NCBI RefSeq assembly: GCF_022919135.1
Contig: NZ_CP095049.1
Location: 1,364,001 to 1,428,000, forward strand
Direction: 5' to 3'
From: Hymenobacter cellulosivorans
GTDB taxonomy: Bacteria > Bacteroidota > Bacteroidia > Cytophagales > Hymenobacteraceae
DNA: 64,000 bases
Positions 18,021-27,856 of this stretch are shown in pieces. The translations under genes were made by a program, and so were the position numbers. The stretch's first letter is position 1. Each line of letters begins with the position of its first letter. The notes beneath the pieces were generated by a model. The model did no database searches. It was given only the letters and a program-made list of their open reading frames with translations, and was not told the origin of the DNA.

Positions 18021-20684
18021 GTGAAATCATCTACTTCACGTACCCGGCAGTGGTGGGCCATGCTCTTGTTGGGCGCCACTACCGTCTCTGGCGGCAGCTT
18101 GTACCTGTGGCAGCACGGCAACGCTAAAGCAGCAGCTCAATCTCTGGAACAACGCCTAGAAGGCGAAGAAGAGGAGGAAGAGGAAAACGAAGACCGCCCC
18201 GATCTGGCCTTGGCCCAGGACGTTGAGCGCACCCTCGATCCGGCCCTGGGCAGAGTACCCCTGGAGCGGCTGCTGGTGGCGCAAGAGTACGCCCAGAAGT
18301 TGGTAGCGCAGCGGGCCTCGCGTCGCCCGCCGGTAGGTAGCCTTACCCAGACTACTTGGGTAGAGCGGGGCCCAAACAACGTAGGTGGCCGGATTCGTGA
18401 CCTGGTGGTAGACCCCAGTGACGCTACGGGCAACACCGTGTGGGCTGGTGCCGCTGGCGGAGGTTTGTGGAAGACGACGAACGGTGCTGCCGCTACGCCT
18501 ACCTGGCAAAGCGTAGACAACTTCTTCGCCAACCTGGCCGTGACGGCCATTGCCTTCCAGCCCAGCAACACGAACATCATGTACTTCGGTACGGGCGAAG
18601 GCTATTACAACGCCGATGCCGTACGCGGCCTGGGTATCTGGAAATCAACTGACCACGGCGTGACCTGGACCCAGCTGCCCAGCACCATGCGGGGCACAAC
18701 CTTCCAGTACATCCTCAAACTGGCCGTGCACCCGGTTACGGGCGACGTATACGCCGCAACCCGTGCGGGCTTGATGCGCAGCACCGACGGCGGCACGAGC
18801 TGGACGAAAGTTCTCGGAGCCGGCACGGGTGCCGTTGCCGACCGGGTTGCTGACATCGAAATCGGTGCCGACAACAAAATCTACGTGGGCATGGGTATCC
18901 AAGCCACCGACGCTATTTACCGCTCTACCTCGGGTGACGCCGGTAGCTGGGTCAACCTGAATGCCCAGACTAACTCCGGCCTGCCTACCACGGGGTATGA
19001 GCGCATCGAACTGGCCTGCGCACCCAGCAACGCCAACCGCGTGTACGCCATGTTCCAGAGCACCTCGGATGCCCTGCTGAACATCTACCGCTCCGATGAC
19101 GGGGGCGCTACCTGGGTAACCCTGAACAAGCCGCGCTGGGAAAACTCCGACGACTTTACCCGCGGCCAGGCCTGGTACGATCTGTCGATTGGCGTAGCTC
19201 CTAACGATGCCAACAAGATTTACATTGGTGGGGTAGATTTGTTCCGTACCCAGGATGCCAGCGCTACGCCCGTGGTGTGGGAGCAGGCTTCGTTTTGGAG
19301 CCGGCCTAAAACCAACCCCAGCTACGTACACGCTGACCAGCACGTCGTTGCCTTTGCCTCCAACGATGGCAACATGGCGTATTTCGGCTGCGACGGTGGT
19401 GTTTCCCTTTCTATGAATGCGTTTGACGCGGCTAAAGTCCCTGTCTTCAAGGAGCGCAACAACGGCTTGAACGTAACTCAGTTCTACGCCGCTGCTATTC
19501 ACCCCACGCTGCCAAACTACTTCCTGGCCGGCGCGCAGGACAATGGCAGCCAGAAGTTTACCCAGGCCGGCGTAGGCTCCACAACGGAGGCTTCGGGCGG
19601 CGACGGAGCTTTCTGCTTCATCGACGAAGACGAACCCTCGTTCCAGTTCACCTCCTACGTCTACAGCAACTACTTCCGTTCCTTTAACGGCGGCTCGAAT
19701 TTTACGCGGGTTATTAACAACAACAACGGTTCGTTTATCAACCCTACGGACTACGACAGCAAGAGCAACACGATGTACGCCGCTTACACGGCCGGAACGC
19801 TGTTTGTGTGGCCAGAAGCTACTACGAAGAACGTTACGCGTAGCCTGACGCTACCTTCCGGTTCGGGCACTGTGACGCACGTTACGGTTTCGAAGACTGT
19901 AGATAACCGGGTGTACGTAGGTACCAACACAGGCAAAGTATTGCGCATCGACAATGCCCTGTCTGTGGACCCCGCTAACCCGACTGTTGGTACGCCGACT
20001 ATCACCGAAATCCGGACTGGTACGGGCTCGGTTTCCTGCGTAGCCGTAGACCCCGCCAATGAGGCACACCTGCTAGTAACGTATTCTAACTACGGCGTCG
20101 TTAGCGTGTGGGAAACCACTACCGGCACTGCTCCTTGGCGCAACGTAGAAGGCAACCTGCCCGATATGCCGATTCGCTGGGCCATGTTTGACCCAGCCGA
20201 CAACAAGCGTGCCCTGCTGGCTACCGAACTGGGCGTGTGGGCTACCGATAACCTGAATGCTACCGACATGACCTGGGAACCCGCTAACACCGGCATGGCC
20301 AACGTGCGGGTAGATATGCTGCGCATGCGCAAGTCGGACAAGCAGATTGTGGCTGCTACTCACGGCCGGGGCTTGTATACCACCGACGTATTCCTAGTAC
20401 TGGCTAATAAAGGAGCCGTAGCCGTCAACAACAAGTTTATTGGCAGCGTGTATCCCAACCCGTTCGTACAAACGCTGAACGTGGACCTGAGCCAGGCTGC
20501 CGCCGCCGGCACCACGGCTACCCTCACCGACCTGCAGGGCCGGGTGGTATTCAAAGCCGATGTGAAGACGGCTGAGCGCCAGCTGCGCCTGAACGTACCA
20601 GCCAGCGTAAGCGCCGGCGTATACACGCTAACCGTGCGCGACGCCAAGCAGACGGCCACACGCCAAGTAATGCTGCGCCGCTAA
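18021..20684 (+). CDS. Secreted beta-propeller (sortilin/BNR-repeat) protein with type IX secretion C-terminal domain
   Basis: 887 residues from GTG 18021. An N-terminal signal/anchor is followed by a very acidic stretch (around residues 47-60). Then come repeated BNR/VPS10-type modules with Asp-box patterns such as 'STDGGTSWTKV', 'SDDGGATWVTL', 'STDHGVTWTQL' over about residues 110-790. The last ~75 residues start 'GSVYPNPFVQTLNVDLSQ' and end 'YTLTVRDAKQTATRQVMLRR', a T9SS type A sorting domain. The protein is therefore exported across the outer membrane and anchored or released. The propeller suggests a glycan- or protein-binding role; no sialidase Arg triad was verified. Confidence 0.9.
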   Translation: MKSSTSRTRQWWAMLLLGATTVSGGSLYLWQHGNAKAAAQSLEQRLEGEEEEEEENEDRPDLALAQDVERTLDPALGRVPLERLLVAQEYAQKLVAQRASRRPPVGSLTQTTWVERGPNNVGGRIRDLVVDPSDATGNTVWAGAAGGGLWKTTNGAAATPTWQSVDNFFANLAVTAIAFQPSNTNIMYFGTGEGYYNADAVRGLGIWKSTDHGVTWTQLPSTMRGTTFQYILKLAVHPVTGDVYAATRAGLMRSTDGGTSWTKVLGAGTGAVADRVADIEIGADNKIYVGMGIQATDAIYRSTSGDAGSWVNLNAQTNSGLPTTGYERIELACAPSNANRVYAMFQSTSDALLNIYRSDDGGATWVTLNKPRWENSDDFTRGQAWYDLSIGVAPNDANKIYIGGVDLFRTQDASATPVVWEQASFWSRPKTNPSYVHADQHVVAFASNDGNMAYFGCDGGVSLSMNAFDAAKVPVFKERNNGLNVTQFYAAAIHPTLPNYFLAGAQDNGSQKFTQAGVGSTTEASGGDGAFCFIDEDEPSFQFTSYVYSNYFRSFNGGSNFTRVINNNNGSFINPTDYDSKSNTMYAAYTAGTLFVWPEATTKNVTRSLTLPSGSGTVTHVTVSKTVDNRVYVGTNTGKVLRIDNALSVDPANPTVGTPTITEIRTGTGSVSCVAVDPANEAHLLVTYSNYGVVSVWETTTGTAPWRNVEGNLPDMPIRWAMFDPADNKRALLATELGVWATDNLNATDMTWEPANTGMANVRVDMLRMRKSDKQIVAATHGRGLYTTDVFLVLANKGAVAVNNKFIGSVYPNPFVQTLNVDLSQAAAAGTTATLTDLQGRVVFKADVKTAERQLRLNVPASVSAGVYTLTVRDAKQTATRQVMLRR

Positions 20685-20704
20685 GCAAATGCACCAACTG
20701 TAAT

Positions 20705-20736
20705 AAAAAAGGGAGCCTCCACGGGCTCCCTTTTTT
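20705..20736 (+). terminator. Terminator of the T9SS beta-propeller gene
   Basis: AAAAAAGGGAGCC (20705-20717) and GGCTCCCTTTTTT (20724-20736) with a 6-base loop, 20 bases after the stop. Confidence 0.85.
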
Positions 20737-20990
20737 GTTGATACGCTGCTCCTGGAAAAGCTTAGCCTAAGCAACAGTAGTGCTTATTGGGAATGCAAGG
20801 AGCGTAGTTGTTTCACTCAGGTCTGTCTGAACACGCCCCGTACTTTGGCCCCAGCTAGCACCGGGCTTTGCTATTAGCGCCTGCGGGGCTTGCTCCAGCA
20901 AACCCCGCTAATGCATGCCGACAGTGCGTACCCAGGGCCAGCAAATCAACCGCAGGGCGTATTCAGCGGTAGAAAAACCTAGTGCGTTAA
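20737..20990. other. Intergenic spacer with an unexplained hairpin
   Basis: No reading frame. A hairpin at 20883-20908 pairs GCGGGG with CCCCGC and TTGCT with AGCAA, with one internal mismatch and a 2-base loop as read. It has no T-tail, so it is not an obvious terminator. It stands between the terminators of the two convergent genes. Confidence 0.5.
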
Positions 20991-21033
20991 ATAGAAGCGG
21001 GCCGCTGGAAATGCTCCAGCGGCCCGCTTCTAT
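20991..21033. terminator. rpoN terminator, 19-bp perfect stem
   Basis: Arms 20991-21009 and 21015-21033 with loop aatgc. It lies 20 bases beyond the rpoN stop codon. Confidence 0.8.
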
Positions 21034-21053
21034 TCACAGTTTACTCCGCAAGC

Positions 21054-22640
21054 CTACAGCTCCTTGCGCAGGCGGGCCACCGGAATATTGAGCTGCTCCC
21101 GGTACTTAGCCACGGTGCGGCGAGCAATGTTGTAGCCGCGGGCGTTGAGCATTTTTTCCAGCTTGTCGTCGCTCAAGGGTTTGTTTTTCTGTTCACCCTC
21201 AATGATTTCCTTCAGAATGTGCTTCACTTCCCGCGAGCTGGCGTCCTCGCCCGAGTCGGTGGCAATGCCCTCGGAGAAAAAGTACTTGAGCGGGTAAATA
21301 CCGAATTCCGTCTGGACCGACTTGGAGTTGGCTACCCGGCTCACAGTACTGATGTCCATACCGATTTCGGTAGCAATATCCTTCAGAATCATGGGTCGTA
21401 GCTTGCTCTCGTCGCCCTCGAGGAAGAAGTCGTGCTGATAGCGTACGATGGAATCCATGGTGCGGAGCAAGGTTTGCTGGCGCTGCTTGATGGCATCAAT
21501 AAACCAGCGGGCCGAGTCGAGCTTCTGCTTGACGAACGTCACGGCCTCCTTCATCTTCTTGTCCTTCTTGGCCGCCTTGTCGTAGGTCTGGAACATCTCG
21601 GTGTAGGCCGGGGCCACCCGCAAGTCCGGAGCGTTGCGCGCGTTCAGCGTGAGGTTGAACACACCATTGTCGTTGGTCAGGATAAAATCGGGAATGATGT
21701 ACTGCACCTTGCCCATGCCCACTGGGCCTGTGCCACCGGGCTTGGGGTTGAGCTTCAGAATCAGGGCAATGGCTTCCTTGAGCTCATCGTCTTCCAAATC
21801 CAGCTTCTGCTGAATTCGCTGGTAGTGCTTCTTGGTAAACTCATCGAACGTTTCACTCAGAATCCGCTCGGCGTGCTCGGTTACTTCGTCCTGGTGGCGG
21901 CGCTCCAGCTGCAGCAAGAGGCACTCCTGCAGGTCGCGGGCGGCAATACCGGCCGGGTCGAAGCTCTGAATAACGTGCAGTACGCCCTCAATTTCGGCTT
22001 CGTCGGCCTCAATGTTCTGGGAAAAGGCCAAGTCGTTGGCAATGGCCGACAAGTCGCGGCGGATGTAGCCGTCGTTGTCGATGGAGCCAATCAGCTGGCG
22101 GCCGATGGATTCCTGCTTTTCGTCGAGGTCAGCAAAGCCTAGCTGGTCGAGTAGGGCGTCGGTGAGAGAGGCACCGGTATCGGCCAGGGGCATTTCCCGG
22201 TCGTCTTCGGGCTCGCCGGGCCCGTCGCCCTGCATCTTGTAGCCCGCTATTTCGTCGTCGTTGAGGTAGTCGCCCAGGTCTAGCTCTTCGTTGTCCTTGG
22301 GTGCCTCAACCGGGTCCTCCTCCTTGGTCGGGACTTCTATTTCGGGCTGTTCCTCACTGCCCGCGTCGAAGTCCTCGTCCAGGGTGTTGTCGTCGTTGTC
22401 AAACTCGGAGTCGGGGTCATCGTAGTCGTCGGCGTCATCCGAATCATCGTCGTCGCGCTCCTGGTCTTCCAGCTCGTCGTCGGTGTTTTCGTCGCCTTCC
22501 TCCAGGGCCGGGTTTACTTCCAGCTCTTCCTTGATGCGCGCCTCCAGCTCTGCTGTCGGGATTTGCAGCAGCTTAATGAACTGTATCTGTTGGGGAGACA
22601 GCTTCTGGGAGAGAAGCTGCTTCATGTCAAGTCTTTGCAT
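21054..22640 (-). CDS. rpoN: RNA polymerase sigma-54 factor
   Basis: 528 residues from the ATG at 22640 ('MQRLDMKQLLSQKLSPQQIQ'), the usual Bacteroidota start. Region I is the Gln-rich activator-responsive segment with 'LQIPTAELEARIKEELEVNPALEEG'. Region II is an unusually long, strongly acidic linker (about residues 50-120, mostly Asp/Glu). Then come the core-binding domain and the DNA-binding domain with a helix-turn-helix ('IGMDISTVSRVANSKSVQT'). The RpoN box 'ARRTVAKYRE' lies at about 506-515. It directs transcription at -24/-12 promoters with enhancer-binding proteins. Its own promoter looks like the ordinary TAnnTTTG type. Confidence 0.95.
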   Translation of the reverse strand: MQRLDMKQLLSQKLSPQQIQFIKLLQIPTAELEARIKEELEVNPALEEGDENTDDELEDQERDDDDSDDADDYDDPDSEFDNDDNTLDEDFDAGSEEQPEIEVPTKEEDPVEAPKDNEELDLGDYLNDDEIAGYKMQGDGPGEPEDDREMPLADTGASLTDALLDQLGFADLDEKQESIGRQLIGSIDNDGYIRRDLSAIANDLAFSQNIEADEAEIEGVLHVIQSFDPAGIAARDLQECLLLQLERRHQDEVTEHAERILSETFDEFTKKHYQRIQQKLDLEDDELKEAIALILKLNPKPGGTGPVGMGKVQYIIPDFILTNDNGVFNLTLNARNAPDLRVAPAYTEMFQTYDKAAKKDKKMKEAVTFVKQKLDSARWFIDAIKQRQQTLLRTMDSIVRYQHDFFLEGDESKLRPMILKDIATEIGMDISTVSRVANSKSVQTEFGIYPLKYFFSEGIATDSGEDASSREVKHILKEIIEGEQKNKPLSDDKLEKMLNARGYNIARRTVAKYREQLNIPVARLRKEL

Positions 22641-22688
22641 ACTCTGGAAAGCGTGTTGCTCCACAAAAAAACAAGGTGGAGCTCTTGT

Positions 22689-22696
22689 CAAAGATA
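22689..22696 (-). promoter_or_regulatory. -7 box of rpoN
   Basis: TATCTTTG on the minus strand, 48 bases before the ATG at 22640. A possible -33 TTTG lies at 22724-22721, at a rather long spacing of 24. Confidence 0.5.
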
Positions 22697-22836
22697 GACC
22701 TTTCTGTACTTGAGTTAGGTCAAAAAAGTTGAGCCCGGAGCCCCACATCATTTTGGCAAAACAACGCTGTCGGGCCCGATTCACAAAACAAACGACGCGA
22801 ATCAGCCAAACTGATTTCTACGGCCCGTAAAACTCC

Positions 22837-22844
22837 TACCTTTG
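22837..22844 (+). promoter_or_regulatory. -7 box of asnS
   Basis: TACCTTTG matches TAnnTTTG and lies 38 bases before the asnS ATG. Confidence 0.55.
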
Positions 22845-22882
22845 CCGACTTAACAATTAATAATTTCCGAAAGCTGAGTCCG

Positions 22883-24301
22883 ATGTCTGTCAGAAGGTCG
22901 AGTGTGCAGGAGCTGCTCAACAGCCAGGAGCTGGAGCGCGAAGTAGTGGTGAAAGGCTGGGTGCGTACGCGCCGCGGCAATAAATACGTGCAGTTCATTG
23001 CCATCAATGATGGTTCTGGCTTCAATTCCATTCAGGTTGTCGCCGACGCCGAAAACTTTCCCGAAGAAAAGCTCCAGGCCGACGGCGTAGGCATGGGCGC
23101 GGCCGTGATGGTACGCGGTAAGCTCGTCGCCAGCCAGGGCAAGGGACAGAGCGTGGAAATTCAGGCTTCGGAAATCACCGTCTACGGCAAGGTTGACCTC
23201 GACGAGTATCCGTTGCAGAAGCGTGGCAAAGACCAGAAAGGTATTTCCTTGGATGAGCTGCGCAAAATTGCCCACCTGCGCCCCCGCACCAACACGTTTG
23301 GAGCCATCCTGCGCATCCGGCACGCCATGGCCTTTGCCGTGCACCAGTTCTTCAACGACCGGGGCTTCTACTACGTGCATACGCCCATCATCACGGGCTC
23401 CGATGCCGAAGGCGCCGGCCAGATGTTCCGGGTAACCACGCTGCCCGAGCAGAACCCGCCGCTGACCGAAGATAAGTCGGCAGTAGACTATGAGCAGGAC
23501 TTCTTCGGCAAGCAAACTAACCTGACCGTATCGGGGCAGCTGGAAGGCGAAATTGCCGCCATGGCGCTGGGCAAGGTCTACACCTTCGGTCCCACGTTCC
23601 GGGCCGAAAACTCCAACACGACCCGCCACCTGGCCGAGTTCTGGATGATTGAGCCCGAGGTGGCCTTCAACGACCTGCAGGACAACATGGACCTGGCCGA
23701 GGATTTCCTCCGCTACCTGGTGCGCTATGCCCTCGACAACTGCCAAGACGACCTCAAGTTCCTCAACGAGCAGTACGACAAGGAGCTGCTGGGCCGCCTG
23801 CAGTTCGTGGTCGACAACGACTTCCAGCGCCTGAACTACACCGAGGCGGTGGAAATCCTGAAAACGGCCAAGCAGAAGTTCGAATTCCCCGTGGACTGGG
23901 GCACCGACCTGCAGAGCGAGCATGAGCGGTACTTGGTGGAAAAGCACTTCAAGAAGCCCGTTATCCTGACCAACTACCCCAAGGATATCAAGGCCTTCTA
24001 CATGAAGCTCAACGACGACGACAAAACCGTGCGGGCCATGGACGTGCTCTTCCCCGGCATCGGCGAAATCATCGGCGGCTCGGAGCGGGAGGAAAGCCTG
24101 GAGAAGCTCACCAAGCGCATGGCCGAGATGAACGTGCCCGAGCATGACCTATGGTGGTACCTGGAGCTGCGCAAGTACGGCACGGCGCCCCACTCGGGCT
24201 TCGGTCTGGGCTTCGAGCGCCTCATTCTGTTCGTAACCGGCATGGGCAACATCCGCGATGTCATTCCCTTCCCGCGCTTCCCCAAGAGCGCCGAGTTTTA
24301 A
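22883..24301 (+). CDS. asnS: Asparaginyl-tRNA synthetase
   Basis: 472 residues, the normal bacterial length. This class IIb synthetase charges tRNA-Asn with asparagine. The N-terminal OB-fold anticodon domain spans about 10-130 ('[24 protein letters not shown]'). The catalytic domain follows with motif 2 ('[25 protein letters not shown]') and motif 3 ('[21 protein letters not shown]'). The AsnRS-type insertion between motifs is present. It is the last gene before a terminator at 24355. Confidence 0.97.
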   Translation: MSVRRSSVQELLNSQELEREVVVKGWVRTRRGNKYVQFIAINDGSGFNSIQVVADAENFPEEKLQADGVGMGAAVMVRGKLVASQGKGQSVEIQASEITVYGKVDLDEYPLQKRGKDQKGISLDELRKIAHLRPRTNTFGAILRIRHAMAFAVHQFFNDRGFYYVHTPIITGSDAEGAGQMFRVTTLPEQNPPLTEDKSAVDYEQDFFGKQTNLTVSGQLEGEIAAMALGKVYTFGPTFRAENSNTTRHLAEFWMIEPEVAFNDLQDNMDLAEDFLRYLVRYALDNCQDDLKFLNEQYDKELLGRLQFVVDNDFQRLNYTEAVEILKTAKQKFEFPVDWGTDLQSEHERYLVEKHFKKPVILTNYPKDIKAFYMKLNDDDKTVRAMDVLFPGIGEIIGGSEREESLEKLTKRMAEMNVPEHDLWWYLELRKYGTAPHSGFGLGFERLILFVTGMGNIRDVIPFPRFPKSAEF

Positions 24302-24354
24302 TCAGAACCACGAATTCCGGCGGATTCTTCGAGTTTTGTGGACGATTGATATAG

Positions 24355-24386
24355 GCAACGGCCGCCTCGTATGAGGCGGCCGTTGC
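24355..24386. terminator. Terminator between asnS and the convergent hypothetical gene
   Basis: 14-bp perfect stem (24355-24368 with 24373-24386) and loop gtat, followed by TGTTTT. Confidence 0.8.
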
Positions 24387-24398
24387 TGTTTTGGCGCT

Positions 24399-24941
24399 TT
24401 ACTTATGAAAATTGTGAGACTGTCTGAGTAGAAAAAGTACTGGCTCATAAGCTTTATAGCCTTGAGTCGTGATGCTTAATGTGGTGACGATTGTACTCAC
24501 CTCAAGCTTAGTATCTGTAAAGTCAGCTACACGTTGTAAACCAGATAGTTGTTGATCCGCATCAGTAGGAACGTTGTAGAAGGCGTGTTGGACCAAATTG
24601 TACAGACTGTCAGAAACTTGCGCGGCTAATGTATCAGTAGGTTGTTGGATTAACTGTCCGAATCTTTCTCTGCCGTACGGTGCCCAAACATATCGAGTTG
24701 GCTTACCCCTTTGAGCGTACACATTGGCTACTACTACAAAGGAGTCAGGAATAGGAGCGAGGTTGTCTACATGCCATCTGACTTGCTCTGAAATCTTCAG
24801 CTCGTACAAATGAGCTCGGCCTTGGTGCTGTTTGGGTTTGCTACCCAGCAGTAAGCCGGTTACTAACAGCGTATTGTAAGCTGCCAGCAGCAGACCGGTT
24901 ATTAAGAGCGGGTAAAGCCATTTCTTCATGCGCATCCGCAT
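24399..24941 (-). CDS. Hypothetical membrane-anchored protein
   Basis: 180 residues. One N-terminal hydrophobic helix ('WLYPLLITGLLLAAYNTLLV') follows a basic start, then a soluble extracytoplasmic domain. Three Met codons near the start (24941, 24935, 24929) cannot be separated. Base composition is visibly more AT-rich than the flanking genes, which suggests later acquisition. I recognise no domain. Confidence 0.6.
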   Translation of the reverse strand: MRMRMKKWLYPLLITGLLLAAYNTLLVTGLLLGSKPKQHQGRAHLYELKISEQVRWHVDNLAPIPDSFVVVANVYAQRGKPTRYVWAPYGRERFGQLIQQPTDTLAAQVSDSLYNLVQHAFYNVPTDADQQLSGLQRVADFTDTKLEVSTIVTTLSITTQGYKAYEPVLFLLRQSHNFHK

Positions 24942-25020
24942 AACCTCTAGTGGGGCCTGAACAGGGAGCCAGATAACGAAGGAGCTCCGCAGTACTTGCG
25001 GAGCTCCTCATCGTCGGCGG

Positions 25021-26298
25021 CTACTTCGTCTGTTCCTTTTCGAAAATGGCCATGGCTTCCTGCTCCACGCGGCTGATGAAGGCCGGATCATTTTCTTCGC
25101 CCCAGGCCGCCTTGCTGCTCAGCTCGGCTTTGATCTGGTTGATGCGGGCCTTATCGGCTTCGGAGAGGGGATGGTACAGGTCGTAGAGCTGGTTGATGAA
25201 CTTCTCGTAGGGCAGATTATGCTCTGTAATCAGAAGCATAATAAACTGCCGGGACTCAACCTCCTTGCGAAAATCCAGCTGGGCCAGCTTCTCACCTGTT
25301 TCAGACGACTCGGCAGCAAACCGGAAGACGGTTCCTTCCACGCCCCAGTAGCGGGACTCGGGCGCGAACAAGGTCTGGAAATAGGGGTTGAACTGCATGA
25401 GCGCCGCCCCGAAGCTGTCGCCCGAAACCAGCATGTTGGGACGCTGCTGGGAGGCCTTCAGCGAGTCGAAGACGATGTTCGGGTAGGCCATGGGGTAGTG
25501 CTTATAGCCAAAAAGCAGGTTGAGCGGGCCGCTCAGGTCGCCGTCGGTGCCGCGCACATCATCCGGGCTTGCCGCCAGGGGGCCGACGCGGCGAAAATCA
25601 ACCAAGTCGAAAGAGCCCAGCTTTTCGATGCGCTTGAACAGCGTATCGGCGGCCAGGGTAGAGCCATACGCGCTCCAGTGGGTGCCGCCGCTCGGGAACA
25701 GGGCATACGCCGTCGTGTCTTTCCAGCGCGCAAACAGCTGGCAGAAATCCAGCAGATTAACCTGGTTGGCTTTCATTTCCCGAACGAACACCTCATAGTT
25801 GGTCAGGGGCTGTTTCTGCTTGAGCGTCCAGTAGGGTAGGTCTTCCGGTTGGTAGCGGCCTTTGTTGGGGGCCATCATGAACAGGAAAGGAATGCCGCGC
25901 TTGGCCAGGTCATCCTGCACGATACGCATACGGCGCACCCGCCGCTGAATTTCGGCTTCGCCCATAAAGTCTTTCCCCAGGTACGCATTTACCGGGCCTT
26001 GCTGAAACAAGACGTTGTTGCCAAGTATCAGGTCGGTGGAGCGCGCTACGCCCAGAAGGGAAAAGGACAGCTGATTGCGGAGTTGAATAAGCCAGGTCCG
26101 GAAGCCAATCCGGTCTTCCAGATACTTCTCCAAATCGGCCTGGTACTTCCCGGAGGTAAGGTTTTCGGCGGAGAAGGTAGGATGTTCGGATACGTGGTAG
26201 GCCCCAGCCAAGGTGGGTTCCCCAACCCATTGAAACTTTGCCTGAAGCGCCGGCCCGAGCAACAACAGGAATAAGAGGACAAAGAGAATATGCTTCAT
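25021..26298 (-). CDS. AlgJ/AlgX-like SGNH O-acetyltransferase partner protein
   Basis: 425 residues from the ATG at 26298, which opens a signal peptide ('MKHILFVLLFLLLLGPALQA'). The body has family features of alginate O-acetyltransferase-type proteins: 'FLFMMAPNKGRYQPEDLPYW', the His motif 'GGTHWSAYGSTLAAD' (the Asp of the classical DxH is replaced by Gly-Thr-His), and the Ser nucleophile 'VSGDSFGAALMQF'. It probably moves acetyl groups on the periplasmic side onto an exopolysaccharide. It follows the MBOAT gene by 23 bases, the standard two-gene arrangement. Confidence 0.8.
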   Translation of the reverse strand: MKHILFVLLFLLLLGPALQAKFQWVGEPTLAGAYHVSEHPTFSAENLTSGKYQADLEKYLEDRIGFRTWLIQLRNQLSFSLLGVARSTDLILGNNVLFQQGPVNAYLGKDFMGEAEIQRRVRRMRIVQDDLAKRGIPFLFMMAPNKGRYQPEDLPYWTLKQKQPLTNYEVFVREMKANQVNLLDFCQLFARWKDTTAYALFPSGGTHWSAYGSTLAADTLFKRIEKLGSFDLVDFRRVGPLAASPDDVRGTDGDLSGPLNLLFGYKHYPMAYPNIVFDSLKASQQRPNMLVSGDSFGAALMQFNPYFQTLFAPESRYWGVEGTVFRFAAESSETGEKLAQLDFRKEVESRQFIMLLITEHNLPYEKFINQLYDLYHPLSEADKARINQIKAELSSKAAWGEENDPAFISRVEQEAMAIFEKEQTK

Positions 26299-26321
26299 TG
26301 GATAAAACCGTAGCGAAATGA

Positions 26322-27740
26322 CTAAAACCGGAAGTAAATGAAGGGGTTGAAGTTGCTGCCGATAATGTAGCTCGTGCTCAGGATCAGGAGCACGGCCGTC
26401 GTCACGCTCAGAGCCAGCATGCTGGCCTTCGACCAGCGATGCGCGGCCAAAACACCCAGCTCCCACCGCTCAACCAGGGGAAAGGCGGCGGCAAACGAGA
26501 AGAGGAATGCCAGCAGCAAGGTGTACCAGAACTCCAGGGTAAAATAGGGCAGAGCCACCCAGCTTCCCCCGAACATCTGGTGGATGTAGGCCTGCGCCGC
26601 GCCCAGACTTTCGGCCCGGAACAGCACCCAGCCTACTACCGTAACCAGGAAGGTGGGAATAATGCTGAGCGCCCCCAGGCGCTTGGACACGCGCAGCAGA
26701 AACAGGCGGTCCAGAACCAGAAACAGGCCGTGAAAGGCGCCCCAGGCAATGAAGTTCCAGGCGGCCCCGTGCCAGAAGCCCGACAGGATGAAAACCGTCC
26801 ACAGGTTGGCATACAGCCGGCCGGTGCTTACCCGGTTGCCGCCCAGCGGAATGTAGAGATAGTCGCGCATCCAGCGGCCCAGCGTGATGTGCCAGCGCTG
26901 CCAGAACTCGGTGATGGAGCGCGAAACGTAGGGGTTGTTGAAGTTTTCGGGAAACTGAAAGCCAATCATGCGGCCCAGGCCAATGGCCATGTCGGAGTAG
27001 CCCGAGAAGTCGAAGTAGATCTGGAAGGTATAGCACACGGCCCCCATCCAGGCCAGCGGGGCCGACAGCTCGGCCGGCGCAAGGCCGAAAATACGGTCAG
27101 CTTCCTGGCCCAGGGTATTGGCAATCAGGACTTTTTTGGCCAAGCCTAGCACAAAGCGAAACAGACCGGCCAGCTTGTGGTCGATGGTCTCGAAGGCGGC
27201 GCGGTCGGTGAGCTGATCGGCAATTTCGTGGAAGCGCACGATGGGCCCGGCAATCATCTTGGGAAACAGCATGATGTAAAGCATGAAGTCCCAGAAGCTG
27301 CGCAGAGGCTTGTTGACGCCGCGGTACACGTCGATAGAGTAGGTGAGCTTCTCGAAGGTGAAAAACGAAATGCCGATGGGCAGCACCACCTTTTCCCAGG
27401 TTAGTCCTTCGCCGCCAAGGGCGGTATTGAGCACACTCACGTTCTCCAGAAAGAAGTTGGCGTACTTGAAATAGAAGAGCATACCCACATTGAGCAGGAT
27501 GCTAAGAATTAAATAGATGCGCTTCTGCCAGCCGACAGCCGCATCCATGAGGCGGATGATGTAGAAGTTGAGCACGACCGAGCCCAGAAACAGGGCCAGG
27601 AAGTTGATGCCTCCCCAGGCATAAAAAAGCAGGCTGGCAGTAAGCGCTACGGCATTCTTGAGGAAGCGCGGGACTAGGTAGTAAACCAGTAAAAAGGCAG
27701 GGAGGAAATAAAATAGAAAGAGCGTACTGCTAAATACCAT
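26322..27740 (-). CDS. MBOAT family O-acyltransferase (AlgI-like)
   Basis: 472 residues with about ten to eleven membrane helices. The MBOAT signature includes 'WQRWHITLGRWMRDYLYIPLGGNR' and the essential His in 'LSGFWHGAAWNFIAWG'. The N-terminus 'MVFSSTLFLFYFLPAFLLVYYL' is typical of the AlgI/PatA/DltB branch. It carries acyl groups from cytosolic acyl-CoA across the inner membrane to the periplasmic SGNH partner encoded next (25021-26298). The target glycan is unknown. Confidence 0.92.
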   Translation of the reverse strand: MVFSSTLFLFYFLPAFLLVYYLVPRFLKNAVALTASLLFYAWGGINFLALFLGSVVLNFYIIRLMDAAVGWQKRIYLILSILLNVGMLFYFKYANFFLENVSVLNTALGGEGLTWEKVVLPIGISFFTFEKLTYSIDVYRGVNKPLRSFWDFMLYIMLFPKMIAGPIVRFHEIADQLTDRAAFETIDHKLAGLFRFVLGLAKKVLIANTLGQEADRIFGLAPAELSAPLAWMGAVCYTFQIYFDFSGYSDMAIGLGRMIGFQFPENFNNPYVSRSITEFWQRWHITLGRWMRDYLYIPLGGNRVSTGRLYANLWTVFILSGFWHGAAWNFIAWGAFHGLFLVLDRLFLLRVSKRLGALSIIPTFLVTVVGWVLFRAESLGAAQAYIHQMFGGSWVALPYFTLEFWYTLLLAFLFSFAAAFPLVERWELGVLAAHRWSKASMLALSVTTAVLLILSTSYIIGSNFNPFIYFRF

Positions 27741-27856
27741 GGGCCGCTAGAAAAAATACGGCACCAAGCTACTCACAAAATGGCGAACCTTGGCTAAAAG
27801 CCGGGCAAGAACCTATGCCGGTCTGAGGCTGCCACTAGCCCAAACCAGGGGGGTAT

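Noticed and set aside
22850..24145. 431-codon open frame opposite asnS
   Set aside because: It mirrors asnS, whose class II motifs are all intact on the plus strand.
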